Position numbers and translations under genes: made by a program. A stretch of 64,000 nt of DNA from CAVVDT01 sp963747005. GTDB lineage: Bacteria > Pseudomonadota > Alphaproteobacteria > Rhizobiales > Aestuariivirgaceae. Numbering within the stretch: the first letter of the stretch is position 1; each line of letters opens with the position of its first letter. The notes below the pieces were generated by a model. The model saw nothing but the letters and a program-made list of their open reading frames with translations. It did no database searches and had not been told where the DNA came from. Below, one piece after another: positions 55,607 to 62,975 of the stretch. Location of the stretch: the NCBI GenBank assembly GCA_963747005.1, contig CAVVDT010000009.1, positions 104,113-168,112 on the forward strand, given 5' to 3'.

Positions 55607-55627
55607 ATGCCCGGCCTGCGCCGGCAT
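55607..55627. repeat. Intergenic palindrome right of the IS110 copy
   Basis: ATGCCCGGC (55607-55615) and GCCGGCAT (55620-55627) form a stem with one bulged C. It lies in the 128-bp spacer between the IS end structure and the next gene. Confidence 0.6.
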
Positions 55628-55685
55628 GACGAAGGAGCGGGAAGGATCACGCCCCAATGGTGCCGATCGACCGCCTCTCGCCTGG

Positions 55686-56549
55686 CTATTGCTGCGAGTT
55701 GTCGACCGGCTTCACATTGATCTTGAAGGAGCCCAGCTTCCACCCGATGCCTTCCTCGATGTAGCCCATCTCGAAGGTGACGCGGCTCGGGGTCGAGGCG
55801 TAATGGCCGGCATAGCGCAGCCAGCCCTTGGCATCGATCGCGGGCGTGGTGTCGAAGACCGGGGTCATGTTCTGCAGCCCGCTCAGGTTGATATGGCCGT
55901 CGATGAAGGACTTGAAAGCCTGATCGAGCGCGGCGACGTCCTGCTGCCCGGCCCAGCGCTCGGAGATGACGCCGTGAAATTCCTGCATGCTCCCGGCGTT
56001 GACCGAACGCGCAAAGGCCATGATGATGTCATGGGTCATGCGGACCAGCTCGCGTTCTTCCGGGATCTTGCCCGACGCCGGGCCGGCATCGGCACCGACG
56101 GCGCCAAGGTTCAGGTACTGGATGCGCCATAAGCCTTCCTCCTTGACGAAGGTGAGCTTGAGCGAGCGCACCGAGCCATCTCGACTGGTCGCGGTGCCTT
56201 CCAGTTCCCCGGTCGCGCCATCGCCCATGCCCGCGATCTTGCGGGCGCCCCAGCTTGTCGAGGTGATGGCATCGAGATGCTGGTCTTTGACGAAGCTTCG
56301 AAACGCCGAAATGTCGGTTGCACTGCGGAAGGGGCCCGAGGCGCGGGCATAGGCCTTTTCCACCGCGCCATCGCGCAGGTCGGCGAAGAAGCCGTCCGCC
56401 ACCTCGGTCAGCGGGCTGGTGAGGCGAAGGACCACAAGGAAGATGGCAACCCCGAAAACGATGAACCCGCCGACGCCGATGGCGATCTTGCGGCCCCAGC
56501 CCCAGGGCTTGCGGGGACCGGTGGGCAGGCCTTGCGACGCTGTGCTCAT
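55686..56549 (-). CDS. Membrane-anchored protein of unknown function
   Basis: A 287-residue protein with one N-terminal membrane helix (about residues 24-44, IAIGVGGFIVFGVAIFLVVL). It then has what look like two related domains of about 110 residues each: one contains VADGFFADLRDGAVEKAYARAS and LWRIQYLNLG, the other MTHDIIMAFARSVNAGSMQEFH and IGWKLGSFKINV. The repeat resembles DUF4864-type NTF2-like folds. No enzyme motif is seen. It ends next to panC on the same strand. Confidence 0.75.
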   Translation of the reverse strand: MSTASQGLPTGPRKPWGWGRKIAIGVGGFIVFGVAIFLVVLRLTSPLTEVADGFFADLRDGAVEKAYARASGPFRSATDISAFRSFVKDQHLDAITSTSWGARKIAGMGDGATGELEGTATSRDGSVRSLKLTFVKEEGLWRIQYLNLGAVGADAGPASGKIPEERELVRMTHDIIMAFARSVNAGSMQEFHGVISERWAGQQDVAALDQAFKSFIDGHINLSGLQNMTPVFDTTPAIDAKGWLRYAGHYASTPSRVTFEMGYIEEGIGWKLGSFKINVKPVDNSQQ

Positions 56550-56568
56550 GGTTTCCTCGGTGCTTTTG

Positions 56569-57420
56569 CTAGACCCCGATATTGTCGATCAGCCGCGTCA
56601 TCCCCAGCCAGGCGGCGGCCAGCAGGCGGACCGGCTCGCTGGGGGCCTCAAGGCGGCCAAGCGTGTCGGCATTGCGGGCGGCGACGTAGTCGACCTTGAA
56701 GCCCGCCTGCTTGAGAAAGGCGCGGGCACGGCGGGTGGCATGGTCGGGGGAACGGTCGCTGTGGATGGCCTCGGCGGCTGATTGCAGCGCCCCGTGGAGA
56801 AGGGGGGCGATCTGGCGCTCGGCGGCGCTCAGATAGGCGTTGCGCGACGACATCGCGAGACCGTCGGCCTCGCGCACCGTCTCAACCCCGATCACCGAGG
56901 TGGCGATATCGAGGTCGCGGGCCATGCGGGTCACCACCTTGAGCTGCTGATAGTCCTTCTCCCCGAACATGGCGTAGTCGCAACCGGCTTGCGCGAAGAG
57001 CTTTGCCACGACGGTCGCCACCCCGTCGAAGAAGCCGGGACGGAAGCGGTCCTCCAGACCGGCCCTGGCGGGGCCGGCAAGGCTGACGGTGGTGGCAAAG
57101 CCCGGCGGATACATCTCCATGCCGTCGGGGGCGAAGACGAGATGGGCGCCTGCCTGCTTCAGGCGGTCGATATCGCCGGCCTCGTTGCGCGGATAGCGCG
57201 CCAGGTCCTCGGTGGGGGCGAACTGGCGCGGGTTGATGAAGATGGTGACGATCACCCGGTCGGCGCGCCGGATGCCCTGCTCGACCAGGCGGATGTGGCC
57301 TTCGTGCAGCGCCCCCATGGTGGGCACCAGCGCCGTGCGCAGGCCCTGCGCCCGCCACGCGCCCACGCGCTGGCGCAACTGCTCCACGGTGCGGACGGTG
57401 CTGAGACGGACGGGCGGCAT
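56569..57420 (-). CDS. panC: Pantothenate synthetase
   Basis: Joins pantoate and beta-alanine with ATP to make pantothenate. The 283-residue protein has VPTMGALHEGHIRLVEQ (the HxGH nucleotide motif), FINPRQFAPTEDL, FGEKDYQQL and SSRNAYLS. ATG 57420 gives the usual start; a TTG at 57438 is in frame. panB is 43 kb away, so the two pathway genes are not linked here. Confidence 0.97.
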   Translation of the reverse strand: MPPVRLSTVRTVEQLRQRVGAWRAQGLRTALVPTMGALHEGHIRLVEQGIRRADRVIVTIFINPRQFAPTEDLARYPRNEAGDIDRLKQAGAHLVFAPDGMEMYPPGFATTVSLAGPARAGLEDRFRPGFFDGVATVVAKLFAQAGCDYAMFGEKDYQQLKVVTRMARDLDIATSVIGVETVREADGLAMSSRNAYLSAAERQIAPLLHGALQSAAEAIHSDRSPDHATRRARAFLKQAGFKVDYVAARNADTLGRLEAPSEPVRLLAAAWLGMTRLIDNIGV

Positions 57421-57495
57421 GGGTGAAATTGAACCCAACCGCGGCGCGCTGTCCAGTGGGAAGGACGCAGCGGACCCGAACGGCGTCGCGGGTCT

Positions 57496-58362
57496 TCAGC
57501 CCTTCGGCCATAGTCCTTCCATGCGGACATGATGTTGTTCGAGCAACGGCCTGATCTCGTCGAAGGTTCTTTGATAGCGATAGTAGGGAATGCCCGGCAT
57601 CATGTGGTGGATGAGGTGCAGGTGCTGGCCGAGCAACAGCCAGTTGGCGCCCGGAAACAACGACACCCGGGTATTGCGGTAGCGCCCGGTCTCATGGTGG
57701 TCGTGGTGCGGTGTCCAGGTGAACAGCGTCAGCATCACCGTCTGGCCGATCCACCACGGGATGAACCACAGAACCAGCAGTTCATAGCCGAAGCCCGCAG
57801 CGATGATGGCCAGGAACAGGGCGGCCTGAAGTACAAAGGAGATCATGGTGATGACGATCTCGTCGCGCGGCACCCCGTAGGTCAGGCACTCACGATAGAG
57901 CTGCAAGGGATTGAAATAGGCAATGAGCACCTTGGGCAGGCGCCACAACAGCCAGCCGGCAAAGCTGCCGCGGGCGTAGATGTCGGGGTCGTCGTCGAAG
58001 TTGGTGCGGGTATGGTGCACCATGTGCTGCTTCTTGTGCTGGTAGAAGAACAGCCACAAGGGAAAGCAGGCGAGGGTGCCGACCAGCAGGTCGATCCACG
58101 CCAGGTCCTTGTGGCGCGAGGAGATGTTGGCGTGCACCGCCTCGTGCACCACGGTGTAGAGGAAGTAGATATAGCCGGTGTTGACGATTCCAGCCGCCCA
58201 ATAGGGCATGTGGCCGGCAAGCGCTGCCCACGTGGCGAGCCCGGCGACGATGTTGAGGCCGATGAACAGCGCAAGGGTCGGCCAGCAGAAATCGGGGGTG
58301 TTGCGGCGGCCGGCCTCGGCCTCCAGGCGCAAGGTATTGGCGGCATGTGCGGGGGTCGACAT
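57496..58362 (-). CDS. Fatty acid desaturase-type membrane di-iron protein
   Basis: A 288-residue membrane protein with three His clusters of the membrane desaturase/hydroxylase fold: HEAVHAN, HKKQHMVHHTRTN and HLIHHMMPG, plus HHDHHETGRYRNTR. About four hydrophobic segments surround them. It may desaturate fatty acids or hydroxylate a lipid such as a carotenoid; sequence alone does not decide. A divergent TetR regulator lies upstream with a palindrome between. Confidence 0.9.
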   Translation of the reverse strand: MSTPAHAANTLRLEAEAGRRNTPDFCWPTLALFIGLNIVAGLATWAALAGHMPYWAAGIVNTGYIYFLYTVVHEAVHANISSRHKDLAWIDLLVGTLACFPLWLFFYQHKKQHMVHHTRTNFDDDPDIYARGSFAGWLLWRLPKVLIAYFNPLQLYRECLTYGVPRDEIVITMISFVLQAALFLAIIAAGFGYELLVLWFIPWWIGQTVMLTLFTWTPHHDHHETGRYRNTRVSLFPGANWLLLGQHLHLIHHMMPGIPYYRYQRTFDEIRPLLEQHHVRMEGLWPKG

Positions 58363-58410
58363 CGTGCGATGGGTCCTCGTCCGGGGGCGTTGCGGGTCGG
58401 TGAACTCAAA

Positions 58411-58428
58411 ATTGGTTAGTCAACCAAT
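58411..58428. promoter_or_regulatory. TetR-type operator between desaturase and regulator genes
   Basis: A perfect inverted repeat ATTGGTT-AGTC-AACCAAT is in the 133-bp space between the divergent desaturase and TetR genes. Size and symmetry fit a TetR-family operator controlling both directions. Confidence 0.65.
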
Positions 58429-58495
58429 CTTGCATCATGTAAGGAAGGGACGGCGCCGCGTCAACCGGGTTCGAGACGCGGTGAAAGGATATGCC

Positions 58496-59077
58496 ATGCG
58501 ACAGCGAATGGGAGCCCTCAGGCGGCGCAAGCTGGCCGAGGCAACTCTTGAAACCATGAAGGAAGAAGGCTTCGCCCGCACCACCGTGCAACGGGTGAGC
58601 GAGCGGGCCGGCCTGGCGCAAGGCCTCGTCCATCACTATTTCGCCACCAAGGCCGAGATGGTGGAAGCCGCCATCCGCCTTGCCTCCACCGAGATTTCCG
58701 CCGAGCTGGTGCGGCGACTGGCCGTGGCCGCAACGCCGCGCCAGCGCCTCGCAGCGGTCGTGCGGGCCAATCTCGCGCCGGCGGTCTTCAATCCCGAGGT
58801 GACGCGGGCCTGGCTCGCCTTTGCCGCCGACGCCCGGACCCACCCCCATTATGGTCGCATCGTCACGGCCATCTATGCCCGCACCATGAGCAATCTGCGC
58901 CATGCGCTGCGCGCGCTGGTGCCCGATGAAGCGGTTGAGGGCGTGGCGCTCGCCATATCGCTGATGATCGACGGGGCCTGGATGCGTTGCGCGCTGGGGG
59001 GCGGGGAGGCGGACGCCGACAAGGTGGCGGCCCGTATCGACGCCGTGGTCGATGCAGCGTTGGACAAGACCGGATGA
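58496..59077 (+). CDS. TetR family regulator (BetI-like)
   Basis: A 193-residue regulator with the HTH at about residues 12-58 (TMKEEGFARTTVQRVSERAG, GLVHHYFATKAEM) similar to BetI. The C-terminal domain has the ligand pocket and ends with SLMIDGAWMRCAL. BetI senses choline, but here the divergent partner is a desaturase, so a lipid-related inducer is more likely. ATG 58496 follows AAAGGA. Confidence 0.88.
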   Translation: MRQRMGALRRRKLAEATLETMKEEGFARTTVQRVSERAGLAQGLVHHYFATKAEMVEAAIRLASTEISAELVRRLAVAATPRQRLAAVVRANLAPAVFNPEVTRAWLAFAADARTHPHYGRIVTAIYARTMSNLRHALRALVPDEAVEGVALAISLMIDGAWMRCALGGGEADADKVAARIDAVVDAALDKTG

Positions 59078-59081
59078 CGCC

Positions 59082-59585
59082 TCAGCGCCGCCGCCGGTGC
59101 TCGCGCGGGATGGGCAGCGGGGCGCCGTCCTTCACTTCCTCCATGACGAAATAGGAGCGCGTGTTCTCTACCATCGGCAAGGCGCCGATGACCCCGCCCA
59201 GGAGCGCCCGGTAATGGGTCATGTCGCGCACGCGGGCCTTCACCAGATAGTCGAAGCCGCCGCCCACCATGTGGCATTCGAGCACCTCCGGCACCGGGCG
59301 GATGGCACGGTTGAAGGCCTCCAGCGAAGCTTCGTCGCTCGACTTGAGCTTGACCTCCAAGAACACCACCAGCGACAGGCCCAGCGCTACCGGCGCGATG
59401 AGGGCACGATAGCCGGTGATCACACCTTCCTGCTCGAGCCGCCTGAGGCGCAGGGTGCACGGGGTGGCGGAGAGATTGACCTTGCGCGCCAGTTCCACCA
59501 CCGGCAGCCGCCCCTCGCGCTGCAAGACGTCGAGGATGGCGATGTCGGTGGAATCGAGACGTGGCGGATTGGTGATGGCTTTCAA
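59082..59585 (-). CDS. putR: Lrp/AsnC family regulator PutR
   Basis: A 167-residue Lrp-type regulator. The HTH is at about residues 8-60 (LDSTDIAILDVLQREGRLPV, NLSATPCTLRLRRLEQEG) and the ligand-sensing RAM domain follows. It is divergent from putA, and in alphaproteobacteria that pair is PutR-PutA: PutR with proline activates putA. Palindromic sites lie between the two genes. Confidence 0.9.
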   Translation of the reverse strand: MKAITNPPRLDSTDIAILDVLQREGRLPVVELARKVNLSATPCTLRLRRLEQEGVITGYRALIAPVALGLSLVVFLEVKLKSSDEASLEAFNRAIRPVPEVLECHMVGGGFDYLVKARVRDMTHYRALLGGVIGALPMVENTRSYFVMEEVKDGAPLPIPREHRRRR

Positions 59586-59611
59586 AGCGTTTTACCTATC
59601 AAAGAGGTCTT

Positions 59612-59645
59612 TATCAGGGATTATCGCTACATAATAACTGATAAT
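59612..59645. promoter_or_regulatory. Candidate PutR binding region
   Basis: TTATCAG (59612-59618) and CTGATAA (59639-59645) form an inverted repeat in the AT-rich 131-bp space between putR and putA. Lrp-family regulators often bind such spaced half sites. Specific binding is inference. Confidence 0.5.
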
Positions 59646-59716
59646 TGGTGCAAAGCCATAGCCGATTGGCGCTACATTGGTTGTATCGCAACACCAGCCC
59701 CTCGTGAGGCCTTGCC

Positions 59717-62700
59717 ATGACCGCCGCCACCCCGAAACTTCCCGATTTTGCGTCCATCTCCGCCATGCTGTTCGCCGATGAGGAAAAGTTGGTGCGCGAT
59801 CTTTGCAGGTGCGCCCGCCTGAGCGAGGCCGACGGGCAGGCGACCGAGCGGCTGGCGCGGCGGCTGGTAGAGGCGGTGAGGAAGGGCCGGCGCCAGCAGG
59901 GCGGCATCGATGCCTTCATGCAGGAGTATTCGCTCTCCAGCGAGGAGGGCGTGGTGCTGATGTGCCTGGCGGAAGCCCTGTTGCGCATCCCCGATGCCGG
60001 CACCGCCGACAAGCTCATCGCCGACAAGATCGGCTCCGGCCAGTGGGAGCGCCATGTGGGCCATTCGGATTCGCTGTTCGTCAACGCCTCCACCTGGGGC
60101 CTGATGCTCACCGGCCGCTTCATCGACCTGGGTGGCGAGGCAAAGAGCGATGCGCTGAGCTTCGTCAAGCGCCTCACCGGGCGCACCAGCGAGCCGGTCA
60201 TCCGCCAGGCCATGCGCCACGCCATGCGCATCATGGGCCGCCAGTTCGTGCTCGGGCGCACCATCAAGGAAACCCTCACCATCGCGCGCCCGCTTGAAAA
60301 GGAAGGCTATCGCTTTTCCTTCGACATGCTGGGCGAGGCGGCCATGACCATGGCCGATGCCGACCGCTATCTCGCCTCCTACTCAGCCGCGCTGGCCGAA
60401 GTGGCGGGCGCCGCCGACAAAGCCCGCGACGTGTTCGCCCAACCCTCCATCTCGGTGAAGCTGTCGGCGCTGCATCCGCGCTACCAGGAAAAGGAGCGCG
60501 GCCGCACCATGGACGAGCTCCTGCCGCGCGTCGCCCAACTGGCCGCCGCCGCCAAGCAGCACGGCATCGGCCTCACCGTCGATGCCGAGGAGGTTGAGCG
60601 CCTGGAACTGTCGCTGGAATTGTTCGGGCAGTTGGCCCACGACCCGGCGCTGGCCGGCTGGAATGGCCTCGGGCTTGCCGTGCAGGCCTATTCCAAGCGC
60701 GCCCTGCCGGTGCTCGAATGGCTCGAAAAGCTCGCCACCCAAAGCGGCCGCATCCTGCCGGTGCGCCTCGTCAAGGGCGCCTATTGGGATACCGAGATCA
60801 AGCGCGCCCAGGAAGGCGGCTTTGCCGATTTCCCGCTGTTCTCGCGAAAAGTCGAGACCGATGTCTCCTACCTCGCCTGCGCGAAATTCCTGCTGCAGCA
60901 CCGCGAGCGCTTCTATCCGCAATTCGCCACCCACAACGCCCATTCGCTTGCCGCCGTCGCCACCATGGCCGGCAATAGGGAAGGTTTCGAGTTCCAGCGC
61001 CTGCACGGCATGGGCCAGGCGCTCTATGACGAGGTGGTGGGCCGCGATCGCATGAACCTGCCGTGCCGCATCTATGCGCCCGTCGGCAGTCACGAGGACC
61101 TGCTCGCCTATCTGGTGCGGCGGCTGCTGGAAAACGGCGCCAACACTTCCTTCGTGCATCGCCTCGCCGACGACGATGCGCCGATCCGCGAGATCATCGC
61201 CGATCCGGTGGCGCAGGCCGAAAACCTCAACCCGGTGCGCCATCCGCGCATCGCCCTGCCGGCCCGCATCTTTGGCGCCCGCACCAACAGCGCCGGCATC
61301 CCGATGTGGGACAACGCCACCCGCGAACCGCTGGTCAAGGGGATCGAAAAGGCGCTTGGTCGGCCGGTGGAAGCCGGCGCCGTCATCAACGGCAAGACGG
61401 TTGCAGGCGGTGCCTCCCGCCCCATCACTTCGCCGCATGACCGTTCGGTCACCGTCGGCAACGTACGTGAGGCGGGCAAGGCCGAAATCGAGGCCGCCCT
61501 TTCCGCCGCCCACAAGGTGCGCTTCGACTGGAACGCCCTTGGCGGCGAGGCGCGCGCCAAAATCCTCGAAAAGGTGGCCGACCTCTATGAGCGCGACCGC
61601 ATTCCCTTCATGGCGCTGCTGGTGCGCGAGGCGGGCAAGACCCTCGACAACGCCCAGGCCGACCTGCGCGAGGCGGTCGACTTCCTGCGCTATTACGCAT
61701 CGGAAGCCCGCGCCAAGTTCTCATCGCCCGTCACCATGGCCGGGCCCACCGGCGAGCGCAATCTGCTGACCCTCAACGGCCGCGGGGTGTTTGCCTGCGT
61801 GTCCCCGTGGAATTTCCCGCTCGCCATCTTCACCGGCCAGATCGCAGCCGCCCTTGCTGCCGGCAACGCCGTCATCGCCAAGCCGGCCGAGCAGACCCCG
61901 CTCATTGCCCATCACGCCGCAAAGCTGATGGTCGAGGCAGGGGTGATGCCGGGCGCCCTGGCGCTGTTGCCGGGCGACGGGGCGAGCGTCGGCGGACCGC
62001 TGATGGCCGACAAGCGAATCTCCGGCGTTGCCTTCACCGGCTCCAACGACACGGCCTCTATCATCAACCGGGCGCTGGCAGCCCGCGACGGGGCCATCTT
62101 GCCGCTGATCGCCGAGACCGGCGGCATGAACGCCATGATCGTCGATTCATCCGCCCTTCCGGAACAGGCGGTGCGCGATCTTGTGGCCTCGGCCTTCGAC
62201 AGCGCCGGCCAGCGTTGCTCGGCCGCCCGCGTCCTCTTCGTGCAGGACGACATCGCCAAACGCTTGTTGCCCATGCTGACGGGCGCCATGCAGGAACTGC
62301 GCATCGGCGATCCCCTCGATTATGCAACCGACGTCGGCCCGGTGATCGACGAGGACGCGCGCAAGATGCTGGACGGCCACAAGGCGCGCATGAAGGCGGA
62401 AGCCAAGACCCTCATCGATCTGCCGCTGCCAGAGGCGACCAGGGGCGGCACCTTCGTATCGCCGGCGGCCTATGAATTGCCGAACCTGAAAACCCTTAAG
62501 CGCGAGGTCTTCGGCCCCGTCCTGCACGTGGTGCGCTTCAAGGGCGACAGGCTGGGCGAGGTGTGCGAGGCCATCAACGATACCGGCTATGGCCTGACGC
62601 TCGGCCTCCACACCCGCATCGAGCAGACCGTGGACGAGGTGCGTCGCCACATGCGGGTGGGCAATTTCTACGTCAACCGCAACCAGATCGGCGCCGTGGT

Positions 62701-62866
62701 GGGCGCCCAGCCGTTCGGCGGCGAGGGCCTTTCAGGCACCGGTCCCAAGGCCGGCGGTCCCCACTACCTCTACCGCTTCGCCACCGAACGGGTGATGTCG
62801 GTCGACACCACCGCCTCCGGCGGCAACGCGGCGCTGATGTCGATGGAGGAGGGGGAGGGACGGTAG
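59717..62866 (+). CDS. putA: Bifunctional proline dehydrogenase / L-glutamate gamma-semialdehyde dehydrogenase
   Basis: Oxidises proline to glutamate. The 1049-residue protein has the FAD proline dehydrogenase barrel (about residues 150-480; SISVKLSALHPRYQ, VRLVKGAYWD) and the NAD aldehyde dehydrogenase domain (about 530-1020; SPWNFPLAIFTGQ, AETGGMNAMIVD, the catalytic Cys in SAGQRCSAARVL). E. coli PutA is longer because of an N-terminal ribbon-helix-helix and a C-terminal domain; neither is obvious here. Control therefore falls to PutR, divergent upstream. It is followed by AT-rich sequence. Confidence 0.97.
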   Translation: MTAATPKLPDFASISAMLFADEEKLVRDLCRCARLSEADGQATERLARRLVEAVRKGRRQQGGIDAFMQEYSLSSEEGVVLMCLAEALLRIPDAGTADKLIADKIGSGQWERHVGHSDSLFVNASTWGLMLTGRFIDLGGEAKSDALSFVKRLTGRTSEPVIRQAMRHAMRIMGRQFVLGRTIKETLTIARPLEKEGYRFSFDMLGEAAMTMADADRYLASYSAALAEVAGAADKARDVFAQPSISVKLSALHPRYQEKERGRTMDELLPRVAQLAAAAKQHGIGLTVDAEEVERLELSLELFGQLAHDPALAGWNGLGLAVQAYSKRALPVLEWLEKLATQSGRILPVRLVKGAYWDTEIKRAQEGGFADFPLFSRKVETDVSYLACAKFLLQHRERFYPQFATHNAHSLAAVATMAGNREGFEFQRLHGMGQALYDEVVGRDRMNLPCRIYAPVGSHEDLLAYLVRRLLENGANTSFVHRLADDDAPIREIIADPVAQAENLNPVRHPRIALPARIFGARTNSAGIPMWDNATREPLVKGIEKALGRPVEAGAVINGKTVAGGASRPITSPHDRSVTVGNVREAGKAEIEAALSAAHKVRFDWNALGGEARAKILEKVADLYERDRIPFMALLVREAGKTLDNAQADLREAVDFLRYYASEARAKFSSPVTMAGPTGERNLLTLNGRGVFACVSPWNFPLAIFTGQIAAALAAGNAVIAKPAEQTPLIAHHAAKLMVEAGVMPGALALLPGDGASVGGPLMADKRISGVAFTGSNDTASIINRALAARDGAILPLIAETGGMNAMIVDSSALPEQAVRDLVASAFDSAGQRCSAARVLFVQDDIAKRLLPMLTGAMQELRIGDPLDYATDVGPVIDEDARKMLDGHKARMKAEAKTLIDLPLPEATRGGTFVSPAAYELPNLKTLKREVFGPVLHVVRFKGDRLGEVCEAINDTGYGLTLGLHTRIEQTVDEVRRHMRVGNFYVNRNQIGAVVGAQPFGGEGLSGTGPKAGGPHYLYRFATERVMSVDTTASGGNAALMSMEEGEGR

Positions 62867-62963
62867 GGTTTTAAACTCAATGTCTTCTAATGGGATCGCC
62901 GTTGTCATAAGCTCACCATGGCAAATCAACCAGTGAGCGTCAGTAACGACACCTGCGAAAGAA

Positions 62964-62969
62964 TATAAT
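62964..62969 (+). promoter_or_regulatory. TATAAT -10 element before the TIR-like gene
   Basis: A perfect TATAAT ends six bases before the ATG at 62976. Transcription would start at or next to the start codon, implying a leaderless mRNA. No good -35 box is seen at 17 bp. No Shine-Dalgarno sequence precedes the ATG. Confidence 0.5.
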
Positions 62970-62975
62970 ACTGCA

